From assembly GCA_944323825.1 (NCBI GenBank), contig CALUTY010000020.1, forward strand, positions 1-34,117: 34,117 nt of DNA, read 5' to 3'. Below, one piece after another: positions 33,147-34,117 of this stretch. Each line of letters starts with the position of its first letter. The first letter of the stretch is position 1. The stretch comes from an uncultured Bacteroidales bacterium. GTDB lineage: Bacteria > Bacteroidota > Bacteroidia > Bacteroidales > UBA932. Position numbers and translations under genes: made by a program. A model generated the notes under the pieces. It did not search any database. It worked only from the letters and a program-made list of their open reading frames with translations, and was not told the origin of the DNA.

Positions 33147-33458
33147 TTAAGCGATCTCTTTGATCTGGATTTTTGTAAGATTCTGACGGTGACCTGTCAG
33201 CTTCTGATAGCCTTTGCGGCGTTTTTTCTTGAACACCAGGACTTTCTTTGCCCTGCAGGTGTCATCCAGCACGGTAGCCTTCACGACTGTACCGTCAACA
33301 TAAGGAGAACCTACCTTCACTGCCCCGTCTGCATCCACCAGAAGCACCTTGTCGAACTCGACATCCTCTCCTTTCTTTGCTGCAAGACGCTGAACGAAAA
33401 TCTCCATGCCAGCCTCAACCTTAAACTGCTGGCCTGCAATATCCACGATTGCGTACAT
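33147..33458 (-). CDS. rplU: 50S ribosomal protein L21 (bL21)
   Basis: This 103-residue protein binds 23S rRNA. The start MYAIVDIAGQQFKVEAGMEI, the central LLVDADGAVKVGSPYVDGTVVKATV and the basic KKKRRKGYQKLTGHRQNLTKIQI near the end are the family signature. It is the first gene of the rplU-rpmA operon and has one of the clearest promoters of the window (33555-33585). The ~90-base leader between them contains two small hairpins: TTGACA/TGTCAA at 33526-33541, and a GC-rich one near 33481-33497. It could be a site of feedback control by L21, which is inference. Confidence 0.98.
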   Translation of the reverse strand: MYAIVDIAGQQFKVEAGMEIFVQRLAAKKGEDVEFDKVLLVDADGAVKVGSPYVDGTVVKATVLDDTCRAKKVLVFKKKRRKGYQKLTGHRQNLTKIQIKEIA

Positions 33459-33554
33459 AAATGTAAAAAACTTAAAAGTTCCGGCTGCAAGCGGCCGTCA
33501 TCATAAACGACTCTTTTTCAACGGCTTGACAACCCTGTCAATAATTTTGGTCTG

Positions 33555-33585
33555 CAAAGATAACACTTTTCCCAAAATCTGCAAA
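33555..33585 (-). promoter_or_regulatory. rplU promoter
   Basis: The minus strand shows TTTG (33582-33585), a 19-base spacer and TATCTTTG (33555-33562), a perfect Bacteroidota promoter. Transcription would begin near 33548 and give a leader of about 90 bases. Confidence 0.78.
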
Positions 33586-33688
33586 ACAAATGCATCACAT
33601 CTATTCATCAAATTTGCCCCGTTCTCTGTCAGACACGGAACAAAAGACTGGACACAATAAGCACGGCAAGCCATTAAGCAGACCCGGC

Positions 33689-34042
33689 TCAGATCCTGAG
33701 CAGCCAGAATGTCATCTGCATGGACACGCCTTCCTCAGTGACAGAAGTTGAAAGCGACATCTCATTCCCCGAAAGGGCATTTACAGTAAAGACAAGCGTT
33801 TCAAGGGGTTGCTCCACGACAAGGACATTGCCGTCCAGACTGTAGGCAAATGATTCTTCGGAGATGTCTGTACCCCAAGTCGCCCCTGTCCCGTCATCAT
33901 CGAACCTGAAACACAGGCTCATGCCAGTTTCCGACAGATCAATGTCGATTTCAGAGCCGCCGGATACCAATGTGGTCCTCTGGATTTCCCAGTTACCGAC
34001 AATGTCCGATGCATCGAATGAATCATTTTCCTTGTTGCAAGA
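33689..34042 (-). pseudogene. Lipocalin-like lipoprotein, 5' end lost
   Basis: The open frame reads on from TCT-TGC (34037-34042) as S-C-N-K-E-N-D-S-F, then DIVGNWEIQRTTLV and a beta-rich body ending FWLLRI. The S-C-N-K start looks exactly like a lipoprotein lipobox cysteine, and GNWE is typical of small lipocalin-like Bacteroidota lipoproteins. But directly upstream of the serine codon the same frame has TGA and TAG, and no signal peptide or start codon exists. The first possible internal start (TTG at 33970) would remove the lipobox and the GNWE strand. The gene therefore seems cut at its 5' end, probably by the DNA beyond about 34043. About 117 residues remain. Confidence 0.65.
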
Positions 34043-34117
34043 TCACTAGTGTCCCGTTAAAGGACTGTTAAGAGTTTACAATTGATTTATTTTTAGTTAA
34101 TTACAAAGGTTTTTTCT
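34043..34117. mobile_element. Possible insertion-sequence end at the window edge
   Basis: The last ~75 bases differ sharply from the lipoprotein gene they abut. Starting with AGTGTCCCGTTAAAGGACTG, they turn very AT-rich. A short GC-rich end followed by AT-rich sequence is typical of insertion-sequence termini, and a break inside a repeat would also explain why the window ends here. No transposase is visible and the other end is missing, so the identification is tentative. Confidence 0.33.

Noticed and set aside
1..34117. tRNA, rRNA or tmRNA genes
   Set aside because: No cloverleaf with the conserved T-arm, and no rRNA-like stretch was found by eye on either strand; a dedicated scan could still find a degenerate one.

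Overview
The window looks like chromosomal DNA from a member of the Bacteroidales (Bacteroidota). Several promoters fit the Bacteroidota pattern TTTG-N18-20-TAnnTTTG. A 30-residue COX24-type basic protein sits next to HU. There are CarboxypepD_reg/outer-membrane barrel proteins, and the carbamoyltransferase is of the ArgF' type with Pro90. The genus cannot be told from the sequence. Almost all of the window is ordinary core genome; no phage, plasmid, CRISPR or defence genes were seen.

Layout. 1-2153: a gene-free 390 bases, a small orphan membrane protein, and a two-gene unit of a ribbon-helix-helix-like protein and a WYL regulator, all on the minus strand. 2295-12699: an arginine cluster on the plus strand in the order GNAT, argG, argC, argD, [EamA transporter, opposite strand], argF', argB, M20 deacylase (argE-like), mgsA, argH. 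12710-14782: RNase G, a COX24-type ribosomal basic protein and HU on the minus strand. 15080-18846: lon, ung and coaD on the plus strand. 18860-19128: an unusual run of short perfect hairpins. 19141-24566: a secreted double-thioredoxin protein, a small outer-membrane barrel, a conserved protein of unknown function, Lnt and a LysE-type transporter. 24673-27780: an operon of a DUF362 ferredoxin, a PASTA protein and an RluD-type pseudouridine synthase. 27849-33458 (minus): a large outer-membrane barrel protein, ruvC, serS, rpmA and rplU. 33689-34117: a lipoprotein gene whose 5' end is cut off, followed by DNA that may be an insertion-sequence end.

How the genes work together. The arginine cluster appears to encode the succinylated (not acetylated) route known from Bacteroides fragilis. 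The GNAT is the likely acylglutamate synthase, ArgB, ArgC and ArgD make N-acylornithine, and ArgF' carbamoylates the still-acylated intermediate. The M20 enzyme then frees citrulline, and ArgG and ArgH finish arginine. No argA, argJ, argR or standard argF is present in the window. Several enzymes here (ArgB, ArgE-like, ArgH, Lnt) carry extra hydrophilic loop insertions. The ArgB insertion opens with a perfect 8-bp hairpin.

The best leads for something undescribed are the hairpin array upstream of the thioredoxin protein, the in-frame loop insertions, and the disrupted lipoprotein at the right edge. The rest is well-known housekeeping content.
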